Shown here one piece after another: positions 10,466 to 18,310 of a stretch of DNA of 64,000 bases. Position 1 is the stretch's first letter, and each line of letters starts with the position of its first letter. Below the pieces are notes generated by a model. It saw only the letters and a list, made by a program, of their open reading frames with translations. It searched no databases and was not told the DNA's origin. Source of the DNA: Bilophila sp964369665 (lineage in GTDB: Bacteria > Desulfobacterota > Desulfovibrionia > Desulfovibrionales > Desulfovibrionaceae); assembly GCA_964369665.1 (NCBI GenBank), contig CAYJFS010000002.1, positions 124,001 through 188,000 of the forward strand, given 5' to 3'. A program made the position numbers and the translations under genes.

Positions 10466-11338
10466 TTAGCCAATAAGTTGTTGTGCTAATCTTGGTATTG
10501 CGTTTGCTTGTGAAAGCATTGCAACAGCAGATTGAGTAAGGATCTGATTTCGGATGAAGTTTGTCATTTCAGTTGCTACATCAATATCAGATATTCTTGA
10601 TTCTGCTGCTTGAAGATTTTCTGCTTGGATCTGTAAACTCTCTACAGTAGATTCAAGGCGGTTCTGTAATCCTCCAAGATTTGCACGAATGGTATCTTTT
10701 GAAATAATTGCATTATCTAATGCAGCTAAGGCATTTTGTGCAGCAGCTTGTGTAGACACTGACGATCCAGTCCCTCCGATAAGACCAAGGCTTGCAGCAA
10801 AAGCACCACCAATCTTAATATCATAATAGTCTTCAGCCGAGCTGTTTGCCGTACCAAAGTGAATACGTACTGCTCCTTCTGTATTGAGACCACTACCTTG
10901 GTGTGCTCCAGAAAGAGAACCATCAAGAAGTTTTATACCATTAAACTCTGTTGCATTCGCGATACGGGTAATTTCTGAAGCCATAGCTTGGTATTCAGAA
11001 TCAATAATAAGACGTTGAGTAGAGTTATAAGTACCAGTAGCAGCTTGTTCAGCAAGTTCTTTCATACGAATAAGTTTTTCATCAATAACACTAAGAGCAC
11101 CATCAGCTGTTTGAATCATAGAGATGGCATCATTAGCATTACGAATACCTTGGTTAATAGTAGCAATATCAGCTCTCATAAGTTCACGAATAGCAAGACC
11201 AGCAGCATCATCAGCTGCATTATTTATACGTAAACCAGAGGATAGTTTACGGACAGAGTTACTAAGTTCACCATAAGATTTGTTAAGGTTACGGGTAGCA
11301 TTAGCAGCCATTAGGTTATGGTTAATAATAAGAGACAT
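10466..11338 (-). CDS. fliC: Flagellin
   Basis: The 290-residue protein has the conserved flagellin ends: N-terminal D0/D1 (LNKSYGELSNSVRKLSSGLR, INNAADDAAGLAIRELMRAD) and C-terminal D0 (ISDIDVATEMTNFIRNQIL, ending QANAIPRLAQQLIG). The variable D2/D3 region is short (about residues 140-200), so this is a compact flagellin filament subunit exported by the flagellar type III apparatus. A sigma-28 promoter lies 59 bases upstream, AAGGAG precedes the ATG, and a terminator follows, so it is a monocistronic late flagellar gene. Base use is somewhat more GC-rich than its surroundings, as expected for a highly expressed gene. Confidence 0.96.
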   Translation of the reverse strand: MSLIINHNLMAANATRNLNKSYGELSNSVRKLSSGLRINNAADDAAGLAIRELMRADIATINQGIRNANDAISMIQTADGALSVIDEKLIRMKELAEQAATGTYNSTQRLIIDSEYQAMASEITRIANATEFNGIKLLDGSLSGAHQGSGLNTEGAVRIHFGTANSSAEDYYDIKIGGAFAASLGLIGGTGSSVSTQAAAQNALAALDNAIISKDTIRANLGGLQNRLESTVESLQIQAENLQAAESRISDIDVATEMTNFIRNQILTQSAVAMLSQANAIPRLAQQLIG

Positions 11339-11397
11339 AGTGTATTCTCCTTATAGACACATATTCAATAATAATTTTTATATAAAAGCTTTTTATT

Positions 11398-11424
11398 TTA
11401 TCGAGAAAATGAGTAAAATCTTTA
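11398..11424 (-). promoter_or_regulatory. Sigma-28 (FliA) promoter of flagellin gene
   Basis: On the minus strand TAAAGATT and CTCGATAA are separated by exactly 11 bases. This matches the FliA consensus TAAAGTTT-N11-GCCGATAA in 13 of 16 positions with ideal spacing. The expected transcription start is near 11391, giving a leader of about 52 bases before the flagellin ATG. Confidence 0.85.
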
Positions 11425-11767
11425 TAGTTTTTTTATAATTTATAAAAAATATATTGTTATATAGTTAGCTGAATTATTTTTAAATATTCATTTTATATAG
11501 TAATTTACATAGGATGGATTTATATAAGCTATAACTATGCGTATAGATTAAAAATGTGGTAACATGCTGAGATTTATAGTAGAATTTTTTATTGGTTTGT
11601 ATTCTTAAATATATTAAAAGGCTTTAGATGAATCCAAACTTTTTAGTTTGTTAGGATAGTTCCATAGAGGAGTTTGTATACAAAAAATGTTTGTATACAT
11701 AGAATACAAGATAATATTTGCACGAAAAGGGTACTAAGAAAATTTTTAGAGTAAAGCTTACAGTAGG
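11425..11767. other. Intergenic stretch with paired GTATAC palindromes
   Basis: No gene is visible. The one structure is a pair of direct copies of TTTGTATACA at 11673-11682 and 11690-11699, each centred on the palindrome GTATAC, 17 bases apart start to start. They lie downstream of the 11768-12715 gene and about 250 bases upstream of the flagellin promoter. Their role is unknown. Confidence 0.45.
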
Positions 11768-12715
11768 TTACCATGGTGCTTTATTGTAGAGCTTTTGAAT
11801 AGTTTTTTGTAAGTTTTGGAGGTAATGATAGTATTTTTTGCCATCCATTGGTACTAGATATATATTTTCTTTTTTACAGTCTTCAGCAAATCTAGGATTC
11901 ATAATAATATTAGCAAAAAGTTCGCTAAGTTTTTTTTGGATATCAGGTCCTATTTTTGACGGAGCTATCAGTCCTCGAGTGTATTCCATATAGATAGGGA
12001 AGCCTTCTTCTTCACCTGTTGGTATATTAGGTATCAGGGGATCTCTTTTTTTAGAAAGTATGGCAATAATTTTAACTTGCCCTGCTTTATGTTGAGCATA
12101 CATTTGTGAAAGATTCATAAAGCTTAGGTCTACTTGCCCACTCATGATAGCTGTTCTTTGTTCTGTAGAAGCTTTAGTAGGCATTAATGTCATGGAAGTA
12201 TTTGTCATCTCTTCAAATTCTTTAAGTGCAATAAAGTCATCAGAGCCAAAGCCATTAATGGCTACAGAGAGTTTTTTATATTTAGCCATATTAGCAAGAT
12301 CTTTGAGGTTATTTATAGGGCTTTCTCTTGGTACAACAACAATTTCTGGGTCAATTTCAATGTTTCCAAGGTAATAAAAGCTCTTAAGAGTGTAATCTCC
12401 TTGTTTTGTGATGATATGGTTAATGATTTGTGTTGTAAAAACTATACCAATAGTTTGACCATCTGGTTCTGCTTTTGCAATTTCTTCAAATCCCTGCCTA
12501 CCACTATTTTCAGGAACAATTTTTATTGTAAATTCTGCTGTAGGCCAATATTTTTTTGCATATTTAATAAAAAGGTTAGCTGTAGTTTCTGCTGAACCAC
12601 CTGCTCTTGATGGAACAATAATAGAAATAGGTCCATTAGGGTATTTTGCTTCAATATGTTTTGGACAACATATTGAAAGTAAAATTATATATAAGAACAA
12701 AGTGTATTTAAACAC
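11768..12715 (-). CDS. Tripartite tricarboxylate transporter (TTT) type substrate-binding protein
   Basis: The 315-residue protein has an N-terminal signal peptide (about residues 1-23, cleaved near HIEAK) and the Bug/TctC pattern: PISIIVPSRAGGSAETTA, GQTIGIVFTTQ, IVVVPRESPINNLKDL, GFGSDD, PTKASTEQRTAIMSGQVDLS, and a C-terminal MDGKKYYHYLQNLQKTIQK. Bug proteins are periplasmic receptors for carboxylates that feed TctA/TctB permeases. The normally conserved third-position glycine-rich loop is present, but no tctA or tctB gene lies nearby, so the receptor is an orphan here. The start is GTG with GGAG eight bases upstream. The ligand cannot be read from the sequence. Confidence 0.85.
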   Translation of the reverse strand: MFKYTLFLYIILLSICCPKHIEAKYPNGPISIIVPSRAGGSAETTANLFIKYAKKYWPTAEFTIKIVPENSGRQGFEEIAKAEPDGQTIGIVFTTQIINHIITKQGDYTLKSFYYLGNIEIDPEIVVVPRESPINNLKDLANMAKYKKLSVAINGFGSDDFIALKEFEEMTNTSMTLMPTKASTEQRTAIMSGQVDLSFMNLSQMYAQHKAGQVKIIAILSKKRDPLIPNIPTGEEEGFPIYMEYTRGLIAPSKIGPDIQKKLSELFANIIMNPRFAEDCKKENIYLVPMDGKKYYHYLQNLQKTIQKLYNKAPW

Positions 12716-12935
12716 AGTATGCTCTCCTTTGTATTCTTATTGGACTATGATAAGGTATAAATTCTTATATAGCAAAGAGTTAAAGAGCAAATGTTCTTTA
12801 TTTTTAGTAGATATAGTTAAGGTCTTTTTAATAAATACCTAAAAAGACAATATCTCTTTATTTATGTTTGAGAGGATATCGCCTTTTAGGCAATTTCAGA
12901 TTAGTTATAATTTTATAGTTGGGCAGGAGTAATTA

Positions 12936-13430
12936 TTATAAATAGTCACCACGGTTGATTTTAACTTTTTCTACAGAAGTGAGTATTTCTAGTTCATCAA
13001 ATATAGATTGTAGTTCTGGGTTAGCTTGACTAGATGCTCCAAGAAGTTCTTCCATAGAGTTTAATTGTTGTTCCATACCAGTCAGCATATTCCAGCCATC
13101 CCGTGAAGAGGAGCCCTGTTTTAAGGCATTACTATAAGCTTCCCAGTTTTCTAGAAGAGATACTGTTTGTTCAGTAAGTAAGTCTAAATTAGTAGATTTA
13201 GTATTACTTGATAGTTCAGAGGAAGAGTTTAAAGCCATCATTAGAGTTGGATCAATACTTGTAGCCTTATCATTAATAGGCACTTCTAAATGAGGCTCTT
13301 TTGAGGAGGCACTATTAAGCTGTTCTATAAGTAACTCTTCAAATGCACTACTGTTTTCTACAGTTTTAGAAGATTTTTTTGTTTCTTCTTGTTGCTGTAT
13401 ATTATTTAGATGGTCAGTACGGATATTCAT
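12936..13430 (-). CDS. Unknown protein, probably flagellar regulon
   Basis: I do not recognise this 164-residue protein. It is soluble, without signal peptide or membrane helix, with a disordered Ser/Glu/Lys-rich first third (QQQEETKKSSKTVENSS), then SAFEELLIEQLNSA, and a helical C-terminal part ending LEILTSVEKVKINRGDYL (final residues conserved-looking). GGAG precedes the ATG. Its promoter is a good sigma-54 match, and the flagellin gene lies close downstream on the same strand. In this family of bacteria sigma-54 drives many flagellar genes, so a flagellar or export-substrate role is a reasonable inference, nothing more. Confidence 0.75.
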   Translation of the reverse strand: MNIRTDHLNNIQQQEETKKSSKTVENSSAFEELLIEQLNSASSKEPHLEVPINDKATSIDPTLMMALNSSSELSSNTKSTNLDLLTEQTVSLLENWEAYSNALKQGSSSRDGWNMLTGMEQQLNSMEELLGASSQANPELQSIFDELEILTSVEKVKINRGDYL

Positions 13431-13465
13431 ACTATCTCCACAAAGGGTTTTTTATTGTAATTCTC

Positions 13466-13482
13466 TGCAAAAAGTCTGCCAA
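13466..13482 (-). promoter_or_regulatory. Sigma-54 (RpoN) promoter of the 164-aa gene
   Basis: The minus strand reads TTGGCAGACTTTTTGCA. The GG and GC dinucleotides have the required -24/-12 spacing, and 15 of the 17 positions agree with TTGGCACG-N4-TTGCA. The predicted start is near 13455, leaving a 25-base leader containing GGAG before the ATG at 13430. Confidence 0.8.
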
Positions 13483-13671
13483 AGATGATTATATTATAAT
13501 ACTATAAATAAACTATGTTTATGAAAATAAGGTAGGTAAAAATTGCCGCTGGTAATATTTTAAAAAACAGCATAATATTCATTAGTTAAGTAAAAAGAGA
13601 TTGCCATTTAAGAACTAGAGCAAGTAATTATAAGCTGTTCATTACCTTAATCTACTATTTAAGGAGTAAAT

Positions 13672-14127
13672 ATGCCTAGTTTAAAAAAAATTCTTTGTGC
13701 ACTTGATTTATCAGAACACAGTAAGCTTGTTGCCGATTATGCAGTTATGATAGCAAAAATGGCAAAAGCATCTGTTACTGTGGTATATGCAGCTCCAACA
13801 CTTACACAATATACTGGTTTTCATGTACCTTCAAACACTATTGATAATTTTGTTGGTGAAATTGTTGCTGGTGCCGAGCTTTCTATGAAAGATTTTGTCG
13901 CAAAACATTTTCAGGGTGTTGATGTGACGTTTAGTGTTGTAGTAGGTTATGCAGCTGAGGAAATTTTGTCACTTGCACAACTAGAGCAGGTAGATATGAT
14001 TATTATGGGTACAAGAGGTAGAAAAGGTCTTGATCTTATTTTATTTGGTTCTGTTGCAGAAAAAGTTGTAAAACATGCTCAGTGTCCAGTATTGACGGTC
14101 CGTCCTTTTGAGGAAGAGGATAGTTAA
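13672..14127 (+). CDS. Universal stress protein, UspA family
   Basis: A 151-residue single-domain USP. It begins KKILCALDLSEHS and carries the ATP-binding signature MGTRGRKGLDLILFGSVAEK (about residues 111-130, G-2x-G-9x-G-S), followed by VVKHAQCPVLTVRP. USPs of this subclass bind ATP and support survival under stress and growth arrest. TTTAAGGAG with six bases spacing precedes the ATG. Its stop overlaps the stop of the leftward tsaC gene by four bases, so the two are convergent. No partner gene indicates a specific stress. Confidence 0.93.
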   Translation: MPSLKKILCALDLSEHSKLVADYAVMIAKMAKASVTVVYAAPTLTQYTGFHVPSNTIDNFVGEIVAGAELSMKDFVAKHFQGVDVTFSVVVGYAAEEILSLAQLEQVDMIIMGTRGRKGLDLILFGSVAEKVVKHAQCPVLTVRPFEEEDS

Positions 14128-14768
14128 TATTTAAAGTATAGTTGTTTTTCTTTTTGTAGTAGTGCAGTAATTTGTTGTTTTGTAATAGCACCATTACGTA
14201 ATATAGTAAGGCCTCCATCATTTTGAATTGTTATGATTGTTGATGGTAATCCTCCATGGGGCTGTGGTGGTTTACTAATAATGCCTTTGATATGAATAAG
14301 AATTTTTGGATCAAGTTTGCTGATTTTTGTTACTGGTTGTGTTTTATGTATATTAGCACTTGTTGCTACAAGAGGTTCTCCAGCAAGTTGTGTCAGTTGG
14401 GAAGCTAGTGGATGTGAAGAAATTCTTACAGCAATAGTGTTTGTATGTGCATTAATAGTTTTAGGAACATGCTTTGTTGCATTGAATATTATTGTTAAAG
14501 GTCCAGGCCAAAAATATTCTAATAAAGGTATGGCTACATCTGGTACATGAGCAATCATAAGAAGTTGTTTTTTATTGCTGATGATGACAGGAAGAGGCAT
14601 ATGTATGGGCCGTTGTTTAGCTATAAAAATTTGTTGTACTGCTTGAGTATGTGAGATTTTACAACCAAGAGCAAAAAATGTTTCTGTAGGGAAGATGATA
14701 CATTCTCCTGAATGTAAAGCTTCAACAGCATTTTTAGTCGATAAAGTCTTAGGTAGTGTATAAACCAT
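14124..14768 (-). CDS. L-threonylcarbamoyladenylate synthase (YrdC/TsaC/Sua5 family)
   Basis: The YrdC fold motifs are present: CIIFPTETFFALGC near the N-terminus, KQRPIHMPLPVII (the KxR...P site for nucleotide), WPGPLTIIF, TIAVRISSHPLASQL, and EPLVATSANIHKTQP. The enzyme makes threonylcarbamoyl-AMP from threonine, bicarbonate and ATP, the first step of t6A37 tRNA modification. The C-terminal Sua5 extension is absent, so the short TsaC form applies (215 residues). I prefer the ATG at 14768; in-frame ATGs at 14789 and 14798 would overlap the divergent rlmH start and none has a clear ribosome site. Confidence 0.87.
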   Translation of the reverse strand: MVYTLPKTLSTKNAVEALHSGECIIFPTETFFALGCKISHTQAVQQIFIAKQRPIHMPLPVIISNKKQLLMIAHVPDVAIPLLEYFWPGPLTIIFNATKHVPKTINAHTNTIAVRISSHPLASQLTQLAGEPLVATSANIHKTQPVTKISKLDPKILIHIKGIISKPPQPHGGLPSTIITIQNDGGLTILRNGAITKQQITALLQKEKQLYFKY

Positions 14769-14782
14769 AATAATAGAATGTG

Positions 14783-15256
14783 ATGACATTAAAACCATTA
14801 AGAGTTATTGCTGTTGGGCGTTTACAGTCAGTATTTTGGAAGCTTGCTGCTGAATATTATACTATACGTATTCGTCGTTGGAGAACATTTTCTGAAACAA
14901 TTATTCATAGTGGTAATACTTCTCATATATCTTCACAACGTATAGTTATAGAGGGACAGCGTATTCTTAAGAGTCTTAAGTCTATAGATATTCCTATTTG
15001 CTTAGATGAAAAGGGTAAACAAATGACATCACAGCAGTTTTCAGTATTCCTTGAAAAAATTTCTGAAAATATAACATATAGGCCTTGCTTTATTATTGGT
15101 GGAGCCTTTGGACTTGATAAAAGTGTTTGTGAACAAGCTCAGCATTGTTTAGCTTTAAGTACACTTACATTTCCACATGAACTTGCTCGTGTAATTTTTT
15201 TTGAGCAGTTATATCGTGCTGAATCTTTATTACACAAAACACCTTACCATCATTAA
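14783..15256 (+). CDS. rlmH: 23S rRNA (pseudouridine1915-N3)-methyltransferase
   Basis: The 157-residue SPOUT-fold protein begins LKPLRVIAVGRL and has the RlmH/YbeA knot motifs: LDEKGKQMTSQQFSVFLEK, FIIGGAFGLDKSV, and the C-terminal TFPHELARVIFFEQLYRAES ending in HKTPYHH. RlmH methylates pseudouridine 1915 in helix 69 of 23S rRNA after subunits join. ATG at 14783 or GTG at 14780 can serve as start; the ATG is preferred. It is divergent from tsaC with almost no space between starts, so the two promoters must overlap the coding regions. Confidence 0.93.
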   Translation: MTLKPLRVIAVGRLQSVFWKLAAEYYTIRIRRWRTFSETIIHSGNTSHISSQRIVIEGQRILKSLKSIDIPICLDEKGKQMTSQQFSVFLEKISENITYRPCFIIGGAFGLDKSVCEQAQHCLALSTLTFPHELARVIFFEQLYRAESLLHKTPYHH

Positions 15257-15289
15257 GATATATTAATTTAAAATTCAAGAGTAGATATT

Positions 15290-15641
15290 TTGATAAGAGG
15301 CAACGGTTACTCTATCACATCCTTGTTAAAGAAGAAGATAACTTGGATGGTTATAGGTATAAGCAGCTTATGGTTTGGTATAGAAAACTTTTTATACTTA
15401 CCAGGAATTATTTGTATCCAGTATCTTTACTTATGTTAGTCGTTATTCTTCTAATGCAACATGTGCATTAAGGTATGGATGGCTTTTAGGCCTTTTGAGA
15501 TCTTCGATAGTATTGTATTTTTTTATAGCTCCTTGGCTTCTGTATGTGTTTTTAGTTGTTTTTTTTATAGTATTATGGCATAGCCGAGAAACATTTTTTC
15601 TTATATTTAAGAAGAGGGATATTCATGCTTCAATTGGCTGA
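15290..15641 (+). pseudogene. Decayed apolipoprotein N-acyltransferase (lnt) remnant
   Basis: No intact frame exists, but two consecutive frames read like the N-terminal membrane region of Lnt. From 15290 one frame gives VIGISSLWFGIENFLYLPG and stops at 15437. The overlapping frame (open 15384-15641) gives RYSSNATCALRYGWLLGLL then SSIVLYFFIAPWLL, matching the second Lnt helix region. What follows (VFLVVFFIVLWHSRETFFLI) is a single hydrophobic segment that could be the last helix, ending inside the start of prfB. Lnt normally has about 500 residues; the nitrilase catalytic domain is missing entirely. So at least one frameshift and a large internal deletion are inferred. Homology is by memory of family sequences, not by alignment. 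Confidence 0.6.
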
Positions 15642-16759
15642 GCTAAAGACACGTATTTTTTCATTGTCTGAGCAGTTTACGGCTCTTTGGAGTCGTCTTT
15701 GACCATCTTCGTTATTCAAGAAGACTTCAAGAGATTGAAGCTATTTTATCTGCACCCAATGCATGGGATAATCCAGATCGATTGATGCCACTCCTTAAAG
15801 AAAAAAGTCAACTTGAATCAGATATAGTCCGCTTTGAGTCTCTTAATAATACCCATACAGAAATTTTAGAATGGTTAGCTTTGATACAAGAGCTTATAGA
15901 GAGTGAGCCTTCACAGAAAGAGTTTGTAGAAGCTTTAGAAACTCTAGATAAACAAAGTATGGCTTTTCAAGATATTATTGAGGAAATAGAACTGTATCTT
16001 TTGCTTTCTTTAAAAGAAGATGCAATGGATGCTATAGTAGAAATCCATCCTGGAGCTGGTGGTACAGAGGCACAGGATTGGGCAGCAATGCTTCAAAGAA
16101 TGTATCTACGTTGGGCAGATATACATCATTTTTCTGTGGAAGAAATGAGCTATCTTCCTGGGGATGAGGCTGGTCTGAAATCTGTTACATTAAGGATTTC
16201 AGGGAATAATGTATATGGTCTTCTTAAGGGAGAGAGAGGTATTCATAGGCTTATACGTATATCTCCTTTTGATGCATCAGGCCGTCGGCATACATCTTTT
16301 GCTTCAGTAGATGTTATTCCTGATGTTGGTCAGGATATTATCATAGATATTCAAGATAAGGATTTAAGGATCGATGTCTTTCGTTCAAGTGGGCCTGGAG
16401 GTCAAAGTGTTAATACTACAAGTTCTGCTGTACGCATAACACATATACCTACAGGTATAGTAGCACAGTGCCAGAATGAAAAATCTCAGCATCATAATAA
16501 AGAATCTGCTATGCGTATTTTACGGGCAAGGCTTTATGAGCAAGAAATTAATAAACAAGATGCAATGAGAAAAGAACAATATGCAGGTAAAGATGCAATA
16601 AGTTTTGGTAGTCAAATTCGTACATATACATTACAACCATATAGGCTTGTGAAAGATCATAGGACTTATTGTGAAGTAAGCGACGTTGAAGCTGTTCTTG
16701 ATGGGCAGATTGATAAGTTTATTAGAAGTTATCTTCTATCTTTATATTCTGTAAAATAG
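15625..16759 (+). CDS. prfB: Peptide chain release factor 2, with programmed +1 frameshift
   Basis: The frame starts at ATG 15625 (GAGGG upstream) and reads 25 codons to CTT TGA C at 15697-15703. Reading resumes in the +1 frame at GAC 15701 and continues to 16759, giving about 377 residues. CTTTGAC with GGAG shortly upstream is the classic autoregulatory RF2 frameshift site: low RF2 lets the ribosome slip past the UGA. Downstream motifs confirm RF2: RISPFDASGRRHTS (the SPF tripeptide reading UGA/UAA) and SSGPGGQSVNTTSSAVRITH with the GGQ catalytic loop. A MinD-like gene follows after 156 bases. Confidence 0.95.
15691..15703 (+). promoter_or_regulatory. RF2 programmed frameshift site
   Basis: The site is CTT TGA C at 15697-15703, where CTT is the slippery codon and TGA the in-frame stop, with the Shine-Dalgarno-like GGAG four bases before CTT. 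This is the conserved element through which RF2 controls its own synthesis. The frame joins at 15699/15701, skipping the T at 15700. Confidence 0.93.
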
Positions 16760-16915
16760 TTATATTTATTAAAATATTAGTTAGTAGTTAGTAAGAGGAG
16801 CATATAGGAAACTTTTTCTATACTATTCTAGATGGATTGTTGTTTATTGTACTTTACGATAAAAATGAGTAATTAAAATGTATAGATGGGTTTTTGCAAA
16901 AGCCTGAAGGTTGCT

Positions 16916-17683
16916 ATGCATAAAGACACAATAACTGTTGCTATAATAAGTGGAAAAGGTGGTGTAGGTAAAACAAGTTTTGCCTTAAGTTTAGCCTATG
17001 CTTTATATGAAGAACAATCTTCAACATTGCTTATGGACTGTGACTTTGGACTTGCTAATATAGATGTTATGCTTGGCATAAAACCTAAAAAAACACTTCA
17101 AGATCTTTTTATTTCTGATATGTCTCCAAGAGAGGTCATTCATACTGTATATGATGGTTTTGATATACTTCCAGGGTTTTCAGGCATCAGTATATTAGAA
17201 GAAATGATATATAATAAAGACAGGCAAAATAACTTTATTCAAAAATTACATTCTTCTTTCATGTCATATCAATATGTTCTTATGGATTTTAGTTCAGGTA
17301 TTGTTGCTCCAACACAAATATTTACTGATATTATAACAGTAAGAATTCTTATTGTAACACCAGAGCCATCTTCATTAAGCAATAGCTATGCATTAGTAAA
17401 ACACTTTTTACAGAAGCATAATATAAAGAGGTTTTTTGTTGTAATAAATCAGGTAGAGCATAAAGAAGAAGAACAGTTTTTTGAGAGATTTTATACAATG
17501 TGCAGACAGGATATGGATATAGAGTTTGTACTTCTTGGATATATTTATTTTGATCATTATATTTTTGATGCTATTTGTAACCAAAATTTTTTGTTAGAGA
17601 TTTTTCCAAAGACAAAAGTGTCTGAAGATATAAAAATATTAGCAAAAAAATTTATAAGCTCTTGCAGTAATATTCAAATATGA
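16916..17683 (+). CDS. MinD/ParA-family ATPase, FlhG (FleN)-like
   Basis: A 255-residue deviant Walker A ATPase: AIISGKGGVGKTSFALSLAY near the N-terminus and LLMDCDFGLANIDVMLGIKP, the latter typical of FlhG/FleN/YlxH proteins that count and place flagella. MDFSSGI stands where the Walker B-like D-x-x-x-G motif is expected. GAAGG six bases upstream decides for the ATG at 16916 over the ATG at 16886. No flhF or other flagellar gene is adjacent, so MinD-type division-site or other chromosome/cargo roles remain possible. It lies between prfB and the HU gene, same strand, with a gap of over 90 bases on either side. Confidence 0.8.
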   Translation: MHKDTITVAIISGKGGVGKTSFALSLAYALYEEQSSTLLMDCDFGLANIDVMLGIKPKKTLQDLFISDMSPREVIHTVYDGFDILPGFSGISILEEMIYNKDRQNNFIQKLHSSFMSYQYVLMDFSSGIVAPTQIFTDIITVRILIVTPEPSSLSNSYALVKHFLQKHNIKRFFVVINQVEHKEEEQFFERFYTMCRQDMDIEFVLLGYIYFDHYIFDAICNQNFLLEIFPKTKVSEDIKILAKKFISSCSNIQI

Positions 17684-17777
17684 TAATGTGTTTTATTCTT
17701 TTGAATACTTGCTCCAGAGGTAAAGATAGGGTATTATTATCATAATATAGATATTCAAAGCATTTAATGGAGTTGCT

Positions 17778-18053
17778 ATGAACAAAAGTGAACTTATGAA
17801 AGCATTATCTGAACAAGCAAATATCTCTATAGATGAGGCTGCTCTGGTTGTGAATACTTTTGTAGATAGTATGAAGGATTCTCTTCTTCAGGGTGGTCGT
17901 GTAGAGATCCGTGGCTTTGGTAGTTTTAAAGTAAAGGAATACGGTGGATATTCTGGAAGAAATCCCCGTACAGGAGAAAAAGTTGTTGTGCAGCCAAAGC
18001 GTTTGCCATTTTTTCGAGCAGGGAAAGAATTAAAAGAATATTTAAATAGTTAA
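17778..18053 (+). CDS. HU/IHF-family DNA-binding protein
   Basis: A 91-residue histone-like protein: KSELMKALSEQANISIDEA, VEIRGFGSFKVKEY, and the DNA-binding arm GRNPRTGEKVVVQPKRLPFF followed by RAGKELKEYLNS. The RGFGSF and GRNPxTGE motifs and the N-terminus MNKSEL resemble IHF-beta most, but HU and IHF cannot be separated by eye. These proteins bend or coat DNA as dimers and often assist sigma-54 activation, which is relevant to the sigma-54 promoters in this window. GGAG precedes the ATG. A hairpin terminator lies about 150 bases downstream. Confidence 0.93.
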   Translation: MNKSELMKALSEQANISIDEAALVVNTFVDSMKDSLLQGGRVEIRGFGSFKVKEYGGYSGRNPRTGEKVVVQPKRLPFFRAGKELKEYLNS

Positions 18054-18200
18054 GTAGTTATACTTGTGAGTTATAGTTAAAATAAAAATATACAGGATGT
18101 TTTTATATAATAAAGACATGAATTATGGTTTTTTTAAAGAAGGTTAAATATTTTAAAGATAAAATATTTCTGATAGTTATTAAAAAAGATTTTTTATAAG

Positions 18201-18238
18201 AAAGGACTTTTAAGAAAGGATATCTTAAGAGTCTTTTT
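18201..18238 (+). terminator. Probable terminator downstream of the HU/IHF gene
   Basis: A stem of about 13 pairs with one bulge (AAAGGACTTTTAAGA with TCTTAAGAGTCTTTTT) closes a 6-7 base loop and runs into T-rich sequence. It lies between the HU/IHF stop and the dapF start, both rightward. Confidence 0.6.
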
Positions 18239-18310
18239 ATTTTTCTATGGGAGTACTTTACAGGTATATTTTTCTATGTAAAGACTATAAAATATAGCAA
18301 TGAGGTTATA

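Noticed and set aside
12838..12891. Imperfect inverted repeat after the 164-aa gene as a terminator
   Set aside because: The arms contain several mismatches and no T-run follows on the transcribed strand.
15700..15702. In-frame TGA near the start of prfB, suggesting a broken gene
   Set aside because: It is the programmed frameshift codon with the CTT slip codon and upstream GGAG, and the rest of RF2 is intact.
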